Source: Deltaproteobacteria bacterium
Lineage (GTDB): Bacteria; SAR324; NAC60-12
Length of the DNA: 20,449 nucleotides
Direction: 5' to 3'
NCBI GenBank assembly: GCA_002730365.1
Contig: PBZZ01000035.1
Coordinates: 9,883 to 30,331 of the forward strand
The notes below the pieces were generated by a model. The model had not been told where the DNA came from. It did no database searches and saw only the letters and a program-made list of their open reading frames with translations. Made by a program: the position numbers and the translations under genes. Positions 1-6,761 of this stretch are shown piece by piece (the stretch's first letter is position 1; each line of letters starts with the position of its first letter).

Positions 1-1002
1 AAAGCGGAACCTGCCAAGCCCAAAGAGATTATTGTCCGAGCTTGGGGTGGTCCCTGGGTAGCAGCACTGAAGGCTGGAGTTTCAGATCCATTTACGACCA
101 AGACAGGCATTAAAGTACGACATGATTTGACTGAGGATAATGAAATACAACCAAAGGTTTGGGCTGCTGTTGCTCAAAAGCGAACTCCCCCAATTCATAT
201 CAATTGGGACACAACGACCAATGCTACTAAGTCGGCACTTCGTGGAGTGTGTGAGGATCTTTCCGACCTACCCAATCTGAAAGGAACTACTGATTTGGCA
301 AAGCCTGTGGGCGTAGATGGCTATCCGATCGTCAATACTTACGGGTATGTGTATGTGTTAGCATACCGGCCGAGTGCCTTTCCAAGTGGACCACCAGCAT
401 CCTATCACGATCTGCTTGACCCTAAATTTAAGGGTCGACTAGCGTTTTACAACGATGGGATTGGATTCCACTTTCCAGCACAGGTCGCTGGCGGTGGTAA
501 ATTAGATGGTATCCCAAATAATATGCAACCCTGCTGGGATTTTGTGTCTAAAATCAAAGCTCAAGAACCATTACTTGGAGAAGATCCTGATTTTGTGACG
601 TGGTTTCAGAATGGAGAAATTGACGCAGCATGTACGATTTCAACGAACGCACTAGGAGCTAAAAGAAATGGAGTAGATATCGCTTGGACGATTCCAAAGG
701 AGGGCGCCAAGTTTGATACAGATGGGCTGTGGATTCCTAAAGGGCACTCTGAAGGAGATTTGTACTGGTCCAGAGAATACATCAACCACGCTCTAAGTAA
801 GGAATCTCAGCAGATTTGGCTGGATGGTTTAGGATTGCCCGGAGTCATCCCTGGATTGCGACCGCCACCAGGATTAGCTGGAGATCCTTCCTATCCAACT
901 AAACCGGCTGACTTTGATCGGCTGATCCGTATCTCAGGCAAGATCCAGGTAGAAAACGAGAGCGAGTGGTTCTCGAAGTTCAAGGCGATTATGCAGGGGT
1001 GA
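1..1002 (+). CDS. ABC transporter periplasmic substrate-binding protein, PotD-like (5' end missing)
   Basis: The reading frame is open from the first base of the window, so the true start and signal peptide lie upstream; 333 residues are visible. The content fits a family of periplasmic binding proteins for polyamines, iron or phosphonates (type 2 PBP fold): an early strand and loop with IIVRAWGGPW, a TGIKV segment, a central DLLDPKFKGRLAF segment and a C-terminal helix ending in WFSKFKAIMQG. It should capture a small polar solute in the periplasm and pass it to the two permeases that follow. The substrate cannot be read from the sequence. The phnW/phnA/phnY cluster downstream makes an aminophosphonate attractive, but the adjacent HisD-type dehydrogenase argues equally for another compound. 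A TTG at 127 could serve as a start, but the family-like sequence before it shows it is internal. Confidence 0.88.
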   Translation, partial: KAEPAKPKEIIVRAWGGPWVAALKAGVSDPFTTKTGIKVRHDLTEDNEIQPKVWAAVAQKRTPPIHINWDTTTNATKSALRGVCEDLSDLPNLKGTTDLAKPVGVDGYPIVNTYGYVYVLAYRPSAFPSGPPASYHDLLDPKFKGRLAFYNDGIGFHFPAQVAGGGKLDGIPNNMQPCWDFVSKIKAQEPLLGEDPDFVTWFQNGEIDAACTISTNALGAKRNGVDIAWTIPKEGAKFDTDGLWIPKGHSEGDLYWSREYINHALSKESQQIWLDGLGLPGVIPGLRPPPGLAGDPSYPTKPADFDRLIRISGKIQVENESEWFSKFKAIMQG

Positions 1003-1015
1003 TTCCGAAAAGTTT

Positions 1016-1050
1016 GGCCACTGGGCTTTAGGTTTGAAGTTCCAGTGGTC
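1016..1050 (+). promoter_or_regulatory. Intercistronic stem-loop between binding protein and permease genes
   Basis: GGCCACTGG at 1016-1024 pairs with CCAGTGGTC at 1042-1050, giving a 9-bp stem with one G-U pair and a 17-base loop. There is no T-run after it, so it is not a classic intrinsic terminator. In importer operons such hairpins often protect the upstream binding-protein mRNA from 3' decay, so that more binding protein than permease is made. That role here is inferred. Confidence 0.5.
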
Positions 1051-1071
1051 TCATAGATCGATCGAAAACTA

Positions 1072-2016
1072 ATGAGACGCAATCTATCTTGTTATCCGTT
1101 GACTTGGCACTTGATGGATATCCTAGAAGCTGCTTTCAGTAAAATTTGGCCCAAAAGAGGAGGCTTCTGGGGTCCTTATCTAATGTTGAGTCCTGCAATT
1201 TTGTTAGTTGGTCTGCTCGTTCTAGGGCTTGCTTATATTGGTGACACTTCTTTAAGAACTCTTGACACGAGCACCTTCCTTTTCTCGGAGGAGTGGTCAC
1301 TGGCAAACTACGAGCGCGCACTGACAGAGCCATTCATTCGATCTGTCATTTGGCGAAGTATTCTTGGTGCAACTATCGTTACCATGATTACATTGCTACT
1401 AGCCTTCCCCTATACCTACATTATGGTAAGAACTCGTAGTGCATTTCTACGAAAATTCTTACTAATTGCTCTGTTTTTGCCTTTTTTCATTGGACAAGTA
1501 GTACGCGCTTATGGATGGCTGATTATTCTGGGCAAACAAGGGATAGTGAACGATATACTGGGGTTGGTTGGTATTGAACCACTGCGCATGCTTTTCAACT
1601 ATCCTTCGGTTCTTTTTGGGCTTGTACAGTACATGTTTCCATTTGCCGTATTGATGTTGGCTCCAGCACTAACCGCAATTCCTGAAGAAATTGAAGCGGC
1701 TGCTGAATCTCTTGGAGCTTCCTGGCAGGAAACAATGCTTTATGTGGTACTTCCCATGGCTAAGTCCGGTCTAATCGGTGCGGGTTTAGTGGTCTTGACT
1801 CTCTCTCTGACAGATTTTGCGATGCCAGCTATTCTTGGTGGAGGAACTCAGGATTTTGTGGCGAACGCAATCTATGACCAGTTTTTCCGGACGTCCGATC
1901 AGGGATTTGGTTCCAGTCTGGCCGTGTTATTGATTGTAATTGGTTCACTCTTAGTTTGGATTATTTTTATGTTGGTTGGTGCAGGGACACTAGCCTTGGG
2001 CGCGAAAGATAAATGA
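1072..2016 (+). CDS. ABC transporter permease, PotB-like (314 aa)
   Basis: This is an inner-membrane channel subunit of a binding-protein-dependent importer. About six hydrophobic segments are visible (around residues 36-57, 95-118, 128-150, 177-200, 233-255 and 280-305). The cytoplasmic EAA loop that docks on the ATPase is at about residues 208-230, with the core EAAAESLGASW and LPMAKSG. It belongs to the PotB/PhnU type of permease. The stop codon overlaps the ATG of the next permease (ATGA), so the two are translationally coupled. The chosen start at 1072 has no clear ribosome binding site; an ATG at 1114 would give a protein 14 residues shorter with a more typical N terminus. The matching ATPase is not in this window and is probably upstream of base 1. 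Confidence 0.93.
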   Translation: MRRNLSCYPLTWHLMDILEAAFSKIWPKRGGFWGPYLMLSPAILLVGLLVLGLAYIGDTSLRTLDTSTFLFSEEWSLANYERALTEPFIRSVIWRSILGATIVTMITLLLAFPYTYIMVRTRSAFLRKFLLIALFLPFFIGQVVRAYGWLIILGKQGIVNDILGLVGIEPLRMLFNYPSVLFGLVQYMFPFAVLMLAPALTAIPEEIEAAAESLGASWQETMLYVVLPMAKSGLIGAGLVVLTLSLTDFAMPAILGGGTQDFVANAIYDQFFRTSDQGFGSSLAVLLIVIGSLLVWIIFMLVGAGTLALGAKDK

Positions 2017-2813
2017 ACCAGCCAGTTTCCCAGAAACTATTTTTCTGGATACTAGTCGTCATCTCGATCATTACTCTCTCTGCACCAACACTTGTTGTGC
2101 TTGGAGCTTCCTTGACTTCTGGAAATATTATTGTTTTCCCTCCGGATGGGTTGTCCTTGAAGTGGTACAAAGCTCTCGTGGAAAAGCAGGAATTGCAGGA
2201 TGCGTTTATACGTTCAATCTGGGTGGCTATAATTTGTGTGTTTATCTCTTTGCCTGCGGGGACCTTGGCGGGGATTGCCCTAGTAAAGTATCGATTACGC
2301 AAGGGCGCTTTGATTCAGACCTATCTCCTGTTACCTTTTACAATCCCACTGATTGGATCAGGAATCGGATTGATGTTGGTCTTTGGTGAAGTCGGTATTC
2401 TTGGGAGCCTTTGGCCGGTTGGCGTAGCTACCGCTGTGATCAACCTCCCTTTCATGATTTGGGCGGTTTCCTCAAGTGCTACAGGCCTAGATCCAGATCT
2501 GGAACTTGCTGCTCAAAGTTGCGGTGCTGGTCCTGTTCAAACTTTTTTCTATGTGACCTTGCCGGCAGTGATGCCGGGAATCATCACAGGCTCTCTGCTG
2601 ATGTTCATTTTATCCCTGAACGAATTTCTCGTCAGCCTATTGCTTGTAGATGCTCGAATTGTCACGCTCCCTGTACAAGTCTATAACTCTATCCGTTCGA
2701 TTATTACACCAGACCTAGCGGCTGTCTCGGTTGTTTTTATTGCAGTAGCGATGTTGGCTATTGCCGTACTGGACAAAATGGTTGGTCTAGAAATCTTTCT
2801 TAAATCGAAGTGA
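2013..2813 (+). CDS. ABC transporter permease, PotC-like (266 aa)
   Basis: This is the second channel subunit of the importer. It starts inside the stop codon of the first permease. The layout is typical of PotC/PhnV: an N-terminal membrane segment (about residues 9-32), a periplasmic stretch with the family-like FPPDGLSLKWY (42-52), then about five further membrane helices. The EAA loop is at about residues 158-190 (DPDLELAAQSCGAGP, then LPAVMPGI). It is expected to pair with the preceding permease as a heterodimer, with an ATPase not seen here. Its stop codon overlaps a GTG at 2810 that lies in frame with the following HisD-like gene, so all three genes are probably on one transcript. Confidence 0.93.
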   Translation: MNQPVSQKLFFWILVVISIITLSAPTLVVLGASLTSGNIIVFPPDGLSLKWYKALVEKQELQDAFIRSIWVAIICVFISLPAGTLAGIALVKYRLRKGALIQTYLLLPFTIPLIGSGIGLMLVFGEVGILGSLWPVGVATAVINLPFMIWAVSSSATGLDPDLELAAQSCGAGPVQTFFYVTLPAVMPGIITGSLLMFILSLNEFLVSLLLVDARIVTLPVQVYNSIRSIITPDLAAVSVVFIAVAMLAIAVLDKMVGLEIFLKSK

Positions 2814-2848
2814 CCGTCACCAAAACTTACTTAAAAAGGCACTGCATC

Positions 2849-4168
2849 ATGTCAATGGTATCCTTTCACGAAACTAGTAAGCTGACAGCCGCAGATTATA
2901 AGGCTTTGCTAAAGCGTTCAGAGGCTGATCTCTCAAGCTTTGTGGAGAAGGTGAAGCCTATCATCGAGGCGGTGCGTTTAGAAGGAGATGAAGCTCTCGT
3001 CCGCTTTGGTCAGCAATTAGATGGCTCTGCACTCCTTAGTAAGGAAGCTCTGAAGGTGAGTGAAGCGGAGTTCGCTGCTGCGTTTGAAGAAGTCGAAGAG
3101 GTAGTCATTGAGGCGATTCGCTATGGTATCACCAATATCAGAACCTTCCATGAGGAGCAGAAGCCAGAAACTATGTGGATGAAGGAAATTCGTCCAGGTG
3201 CCTATGCTGGAGATCGACTAACTCCGATTCGTTCTGTGGCAATCTATGTACCTCGTGGGAAGGGAGCTTTTCCATCAGTGACGATGATGACTACAGTACC
3301 AGGTGTAGTAGCTGAGGTGCCAAAATTGGCGATCTTCACGCCTCCGTTGCCGAATGGATCTGTAGATGCAGCAACTTTGGTGGCAGCAAGTATTGCTGGT
3401 GTTGATACTGTCTACAAGTGCGGAGGGGCACAAGCTGTTGCTGCTGCTGCGTTTGGTACTGAGACTGTAGAACGTGCGCTTAAGATTGTTGGTCCGGGTA
3501 GTCCTTGGGTCGTGGCAGCTAAACGATCACTATCTGATATTATTGATCCTGGCTTACCAGCTGGGCCGTCTGAAGCAATTATTTTTGCCGATGATAGTGT
3601 TTGCGGTGGACTTGCCGCGCTTGATCTGCTGATTGAAGCTGAACATGGCCCAGATAGTTCAGCTTACTTAGTTACACATTCTCGCCGTGTCGCGGAAGAA
3701 GCAATGGCTACTTTGCCCGATCACTGGGCCAGGATGACTGCACAGCGGGTAGAGTTTTCTAAAACCGTGCTGACGGGAGACTATGGTGGAATTTTGCTGA
3801 CATCATCGGTTGAGGAAAGCTACCAGTTCATCAATGACTATGCTCCAGAACACTTAGAACTTTTATCTACAGAGCCGTTCACCCACTTGGGCCATATCAC
3901 AGAGGCAGCAGAAATCTTGATGGGGCCTCATACCCCAGTCTGCATCGGTAATTTCTCACTAGGACCCAACGCTGTTTTACCAACAAGTCAGGGGGCCAAA
4001 ACCTATGGACCGCTATCTGTTCACGACTTTATGAAGCGAAGTTCGATAGGATACGTTACTCCTCCTGCCTATCCAGAACTCGCTAAAAGAGCCAAAGTCT
4101 TGGCCCGCTATGAGGGGTTCTCCTCCCATGAGAATGCGGTTTCTCCGATACGTGAAAAGTATCTCTAG
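2849..4168 (+). CDS. Histidinol-dehydrogenase-family enzyme with variant metal site
   Basis: The protein is 439 residues from the ATG at 2849, close to the usual HisD length of about 430. An AAGG lies about 9 bases upstream of this start; a GTG at 2810 overlapping the permease stop would add 13 residues. HisD hallmarks are present: YVPRGKGAFPS, CGGAQAVAA, a GPSEA motif, AEHGPDS and the catalytic pair in YAPEHLE (E334, H335). Aligned to E. coli HisD, the four zinc ligands Gln259, His262, Asp360 and His419 become E263, H266, N368 and H427. Substrate-contacting His367 becomes A375, while Glu414 is kept as E422. HisD enzymes oxidise an alcohol to a carboxylate with NAD+ in two steps. The altered site and the coupling to transporter genes suggest a catabolic paralogue, like HpsN (dihydroxypropanesulfonate), rather than histidine biosynthesis. 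The substrate is unknown. Confidence 0.88.
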   Translation: MSMVSFHETSKLTAADYKALLKRSEADLSSFVEKVKPIIEAVRLEGDEALVRFGQQLDGSALLSKEALKVSEAEFAAAFEEVEEVVIEAIRYGITNIRTFHEEQKPETMWMKEIRPGAYAGDRLTPIRSVAIYVPRGKGAFPSVTMMTTVPGVVAEVPKLAIFTPPLPNGSVDAATLVAASIAGVDTVYKCGGAQAVAAAAFGTETVERALKIVGPGSPWVVAAKRSLSDIIDPGLPAGPSEAIIFADDSVCGGLAALDLLIEAEHGPDSSAYLVTHSRRVAEEAMATLPDHWARMTAQRVEFSKTVLTGDYGGILLTSSVEESYQFINDYAPEHLELLSTEPFTHLGHITEAAEILMGPHTPVCIGNFSLGPNAVLPTSQGAKTYGPLSVHDFMKRSSIGYVTPPAYPELAKRAKVLARYEGFSSHENAVSPIREKYL

Positions 4169-4187
4169 GGGTGAGGAGTGCTTAGGG

Positions 4188-4538
4188 TTAGGGCGCTGGG
4201 GTAGGCTGATTTTGGTCTTCAGCAGAACTTGTCTGATCTTCCGCAATTTTTACAAGCAGTTCTTCCATCCAAGGTGTTTTCGTCAAGAGTTCCTGTGCTT
4301 CTGGGTTTAACAATAGATTGATTTTCCTTCGATCGTGTTCCCGCCGGTCCTGATTACGCCGATCTGTTAGGCGCCGGTCTGTTAATTCCACCAGTTCCTC
4401 TCTTTGACGGCGTTCTCGTGCTACCTCTCCTGAGCCAGATCTTCTGTCATGGTGTCTTCTTTCATCGGATCGACGTTCATTTGCCCTACGATCACTCTTT
4501 CTGCGGTCCATAACCTTTGGGGGGAATAACGGATTCAT
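4188..4538 (-). CDS. Small highly charged protein with [DE]RRxx pentapeptide repeats
   Basis: This 116-residue protein is not recognised by function. An AAGG lies about 9 bases before the ATG, which supports the start. Residues 11-35 are five tandem pentapeptides of the pattern [DE]RRxx (DRRKS, DRRAN, ERRSD, ERRHH, DRRSG). After a charged linker, four more follow at 54-72 (DRRLT, DRRNQ, DRREH, DRRK). The C-terminal third (73-101) looks like an ordinary amphipathic helical segment (INLLLNPEAQELL, PWMEELLVKIAED), followed by a polar tail. There is no signal peptide or membrane segment, so it is likely cytoplasmic. The repeats could bind nucleic acid, an acidic partner or membrane phospholipid; that is inference. 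It converges on the HisD-like gene with only 19 bases between the stops. Confidence 0.7.
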   Translation of the reverse strand: MNPLFPPKVMDRRKSDRRANERRSDERRHHDRRSGSGEVARERRQREELVELTDRRLTDRRNQDRREHDRRKINLLLNPEAQELLTKTPWMEELLVKIAEDQTSSAEDQNQPTPAP

Positions 4539-4880
4539 CGTCTACCTTTTTGGGATAAAGAGAGAATCTTCTGCTTGAAGGATCAGAGTTTTATTGACTC
4601 ACAAATGTAGTGAGTAGAATCTGTGGTGAAACAAAGCCCTTCAATGACACAGTTTGAGAAAATTTAATTGTAAAAGTTAATGTGAAAGATTTTCTACTAG
4701 TAACTGAAACAAGAATCCAGCTATCTCCCACTTTCGTGATGATATTGGTTCAATTAGAGAGGACGAAGAACGGAAACGAGTAGGGGAAAACCTCAGAAAA
4801 CATGTGAATTTGTCAAGAAGGAAGAAAACCTGCAGTTATGTAGAAGACAAATCAAATCAATCCTCTTCAGAACAACGATT
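4539..4880. other. Divergent intergenic region, no gene seen
   Basis: This AT-rich spacer separates the minus-strand repeat-protein gene from the plus-strand secreted-protein gene, so it should hold promoters for both. No convincing coding frame or RNA gene was found. The only structure noted is the inverted repeat at 4597-4615, listed separately. Confidence 0.6.
4597..4615. repeat. Inverted repeat ACTCAC-N7-GTGAGT
   Basis: Perfect 6-base arms at 4597-4602 and 4610-4615 surround a 7-base spacer in the divergent promoter region. It may be an operator or small hairpin, but arms this short also arise by chance. Confidence 0.25.
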
Positions 4881-5429
4881 TTGGAGAAGAAAATTTTTGG
4901 AACCCATTGCCAGAGTCAACCCATGATTTTTGGATTTTTGGCCCTACTCATAATCCTCTTTACCAGTCCACTACATGCCACAGAAGATGTTTTGTTTGTT
5001 CGCGATGCAAATCTTTTGAAGGCCAAGAGTCTACGTTGTTTGTTCACTCGGCAGGTGACTACCAACTGGACTTCCTGGGAAACAACTTGGTCAAAAGAAG
5101 CCACCATCGAAAACATGGAGTATATCTTTGCAGCCATTCCGCAAAAAGGAAGCAAGGCCCGGCTGATCAAGAGAGTTCTAGGCGAACCAAGTGGAATTCA
5201 GGAAGTCTTTATCATCCGTACTTTGGAAGCACTAAATTTTCTGGAAGTTAATCCAGAGAGACCCATCCATACGACTGCGGTGATGGTGATGCGAGAAAAT
5301 CGGGAAGCAGGAACCTTTGTCGCCACAACCTCACAGCACACAATCACTAAAGAAGGTGCGGTTGTCCCTACGCAGAGCTACGGACGCTGTGAGGTGATGG
5401 CGTTCAACGAAGAGAATCGGGCAAGCTGA
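4881..5429 (+). CDS. Small secreted protein of unknown function
   Basis: The protein has up to 182 residues. A signal peptide is clear: the hydrophobic run FGFLALLIILFTS followed by PLHA, with likely cleavage after LHA, leaves a mature domain of about 149 residues beginning TEDVLF. The mature part alternates short strands with charged residues and has two cysteines (in LRCLF and GRCEV), which might form a disulfide in the periplasm. No family is recognised. The start is uncertain. TTG at 4881 gives a Lys-Lys n-region but has no ribosome binding site before it. GGAGAAG at 4883-4889 would instead suit an ATT at 4893. The first in-frame ATG is at 4923 and leaves no positive charge ahead of the hydrophobic core. 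The 3' end at 5429 is firm. Confidence 0.65.
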   Translation: MEKKIFGTHCQSQPMIFGFLALLIILFTSPLHATEDVLFVRDANLLKAKSLRCLFTRQVTTNWTSWETTWSKEATIENMEYIFAAIPQKGSKARLIKRVLGEPSGIQEVFIIRTLEALNFLEVNPERPIHTTAVMVMRENREAGTFVATTSQHTITKEGAVVPTQSYGRCEVMAFNEENRAS

Positions 5430-5472
5430 ACTAGTCTTTCTCTATGGTTTGAACCAAAAACTGTAACTCTTC

Positions 5473-5497
5473 TTAAGGGCTTTTTTGGAGCCTTTGA
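5473..5497 (+). other. Hairpin after the secreted-protein gene
   Basis: AAGGGCT at 5475-5481 pairs with AGCCTTT at 5489-5495 through seven pairs including one G-U, with a T-rich 7-base loop; the stem can extend outward by a wobble and an A-T pair. There is no downstream T-run, so a terminator role is doubtful. Confidence 0.3.
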
Positions 5498-5540
5498 AGG
5501 ATAAGGAATTTTTGCAATCTGTGGATTGTAAAGTTGGCAA

Positions 5541-5570
5541 TTGTGTTGAATTAAGGTAGATCAACATAAT
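5541..5570 (+). promoter_or_regulatory. Candidate promoter with overlapping dyad operator upstream of phnW
   Basis: TTGTGT at 5541-5546 and CATAAT at 5565-5570, 18 bases apart, resemble weak -35 and -10 boxes about 50-80 bases before phnW. Overlapping them is a perfect dyad, TGTTGA at 5544-5549 and TCAACA at 5561-5566, with 11 bases between the arms. A regulator binding here could control the phnW-phnA-phnY operon, and LysR-type regulators use interrupted dyads of this general sort. No regulator gene is visible in the window, and both readings are predictions by eye. Confidence 0.3.
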
Positions 5571-5618
5571 CTCTCTTTTTTTGCTGCATGATCCACTGAA
5601 TATTTCTGAAATTCTCCG

Positions 5619-6743
5619 ATGTCCCTCACTCCTGATGAGCCTCGTCTGCTTACCCCAGGCCCTCTGACGACTTCTCATGAAACCAAAGCAGCTATGCTGC
5701 ACGACTGGGGTTCAAGAGATGCAGCCTTTTTGGAAGCTAACGTCCGAGTACGCCAGAAGCTTCTAGAAATTGCTGGCGCGACTTCTACTCATGTTTGTGT
5801 CCCACTACAGGGTAGCGGCACCTTTGCTGTAGAGGCTGCGCTGGGAACCTTGATTCCTCGATCTGGCAAGGCCTTGGTACTGGTAAATGGAGCCTATGGT
5901 CAGCGTATGAACAAGATGCTTGGCTATATGCAGAAGGCTTTTTTGGTGCAGGAGTCGTCGGAAGATTCCCCACCTGATCCAGAGACTCTGCAGCAGACAC
6001 TTGCAAATGATCCTTTGATCACTCATGTGCTAGCGGTTCATTGTGAGACGACCTCTGGAATCCTCAATCCAGTAGAGCAGATTGCTGAGATCGTTGCCCA
6101 GCACAAACGCTCACTGATTATTGATGCGATGAGCGCCTTTGGAGCCATTCCTCTGGATGCGAAGCAAGTACAGTTTGATGCCGTGATAGCCTCTTCGAAC
6201 AAGTGTTTGGAAGGTGTCCCGGGGATGGGCTATGCGATTATCCGTAGGCAGAAACTAGAACAGAGCAAAGGCAATGCACATTCGCTGAGCTTGGATTTGC
6301 ATGATCAGTGGCAGGCTATGGAAGCTAGTTCCCAGTGGCGCTTTACCCCACCGACGCATGTTTTGATAGCTTTTGATAAAGCGATCGAACAATTTGAGAA
6401 AGAAGGCGGTGTAGCAGGGCGCAACGCGCGCTATTCGGAGAACTGCAGAACGCTTATTTCCGGAATGGCAGATCTAGGTTTTGAACCTCTGTTGCCTCCC
6501 GAGCGTCAAGCACCAATCATCGTCACTTTTCGGATGCCTGCTGATCCTGCCTTTGATTTCCGAACGTTTTATGATTTAGTCAAGGAACGTGGATACATCT
6601 TATACCCCGGAAAACTGACCGTTGCTCCAAGTTTCCGGGTGGGCTGCATTGGTCATCTCCAGCCGACTGATATGCAGGCTGCAGTAGATGCGATGAAAGC
6701 TGCTCTTGTAGAAATGGGTGTTGCTAGCGGCAAGCCTGCTTAA
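5619..6743 (+). CDS. phnW: 2-aminoethylphosphonate--pyruvate transaminase PhnW
   Basis: PhnW transfers the amino group of 2-aminoethylphosphonate to pyruvate, giving phosphonoacetaldehyde and alanine, in the cytoplasm with PLP. The 374-residue length and motifs match the family: the N-terminal LLTPGPLTTS and HDWGSRD, the GSGTFAVEAA motif, Asp169 in LIIDAMSAFGA that holds the PLP ring nitrogen, and Lys195 in SSNKCLEGVPG as the Schiff-base lysine. The C-terminal segment FRVGCIGHL is also typical. The ATG at 5619 has no strong Shine-Dalgarno sequence, but the N-terminal motif follows immediately, so the start is sound. phnA begins 18 bases after the stop, so the two are probably cotranscribed. 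PhnW is found both with PhnX (phosphonatase) and with PhnY/PhnA; here the partners are PhnA and PhnY. Confidence 0.96.
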   Translation: MSLTPDEPRLLTPGPLTTSHETKAAMLHDWGSRDAAFLEANVRVRQKLLEIAGATSTHVCVPLQGSGTFAVEAALGTLIPRSGKALVLVNGAYGQRMNKMLGYMQKAFLVQESSEDSPPDPETLQQTLANDPLITHVLAVHCETTSGILNPVEQIAEIVAQHKRSLIIDAMSAFGAIPLDAKQVQFDAVIASSNKCLEGVPGMGYAIIRRQKLEQSKGNAHSLSLDLHDQWQAMEASSQWRFTPPTHVLIAFDKAIEQFEKEGGVAGRNARYSENCRTLISGMADLGFEPLLPPERQAPIIVTFRMPADPAFDFRTFYDLVKERGYILYPGKLTVAPSFRVGCIGHLQPTDMQAAVDAMKAALVEMGVASGKPA

Positions 6744-6761
6744 AGTGTTCAACTTGTAAGA

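Noticed and set aside
2849..4168. Histidine biosynthesis role for the HisD homologue
   Set aside because: No other his gene is nearby, the gene is coupled to importer permeases, and three active-site positions differ from biosynthetic HisD.
4182..4193. TTAGGGTTAGGG, a telomere-like double repeat
   Set aside because: Only two units, and they overlap the stop codon and last codons of the minus-strand repeat-protein gene; coincidence is the simplest reading.
4110..4310. Plus-strand frame overlapping the repeat-protein gene
   Set aside because: It overlaps the 3' end of the HisD-like gene and the antisense repeat gene, lacks a ribosome binding site and has no family-like motifs.
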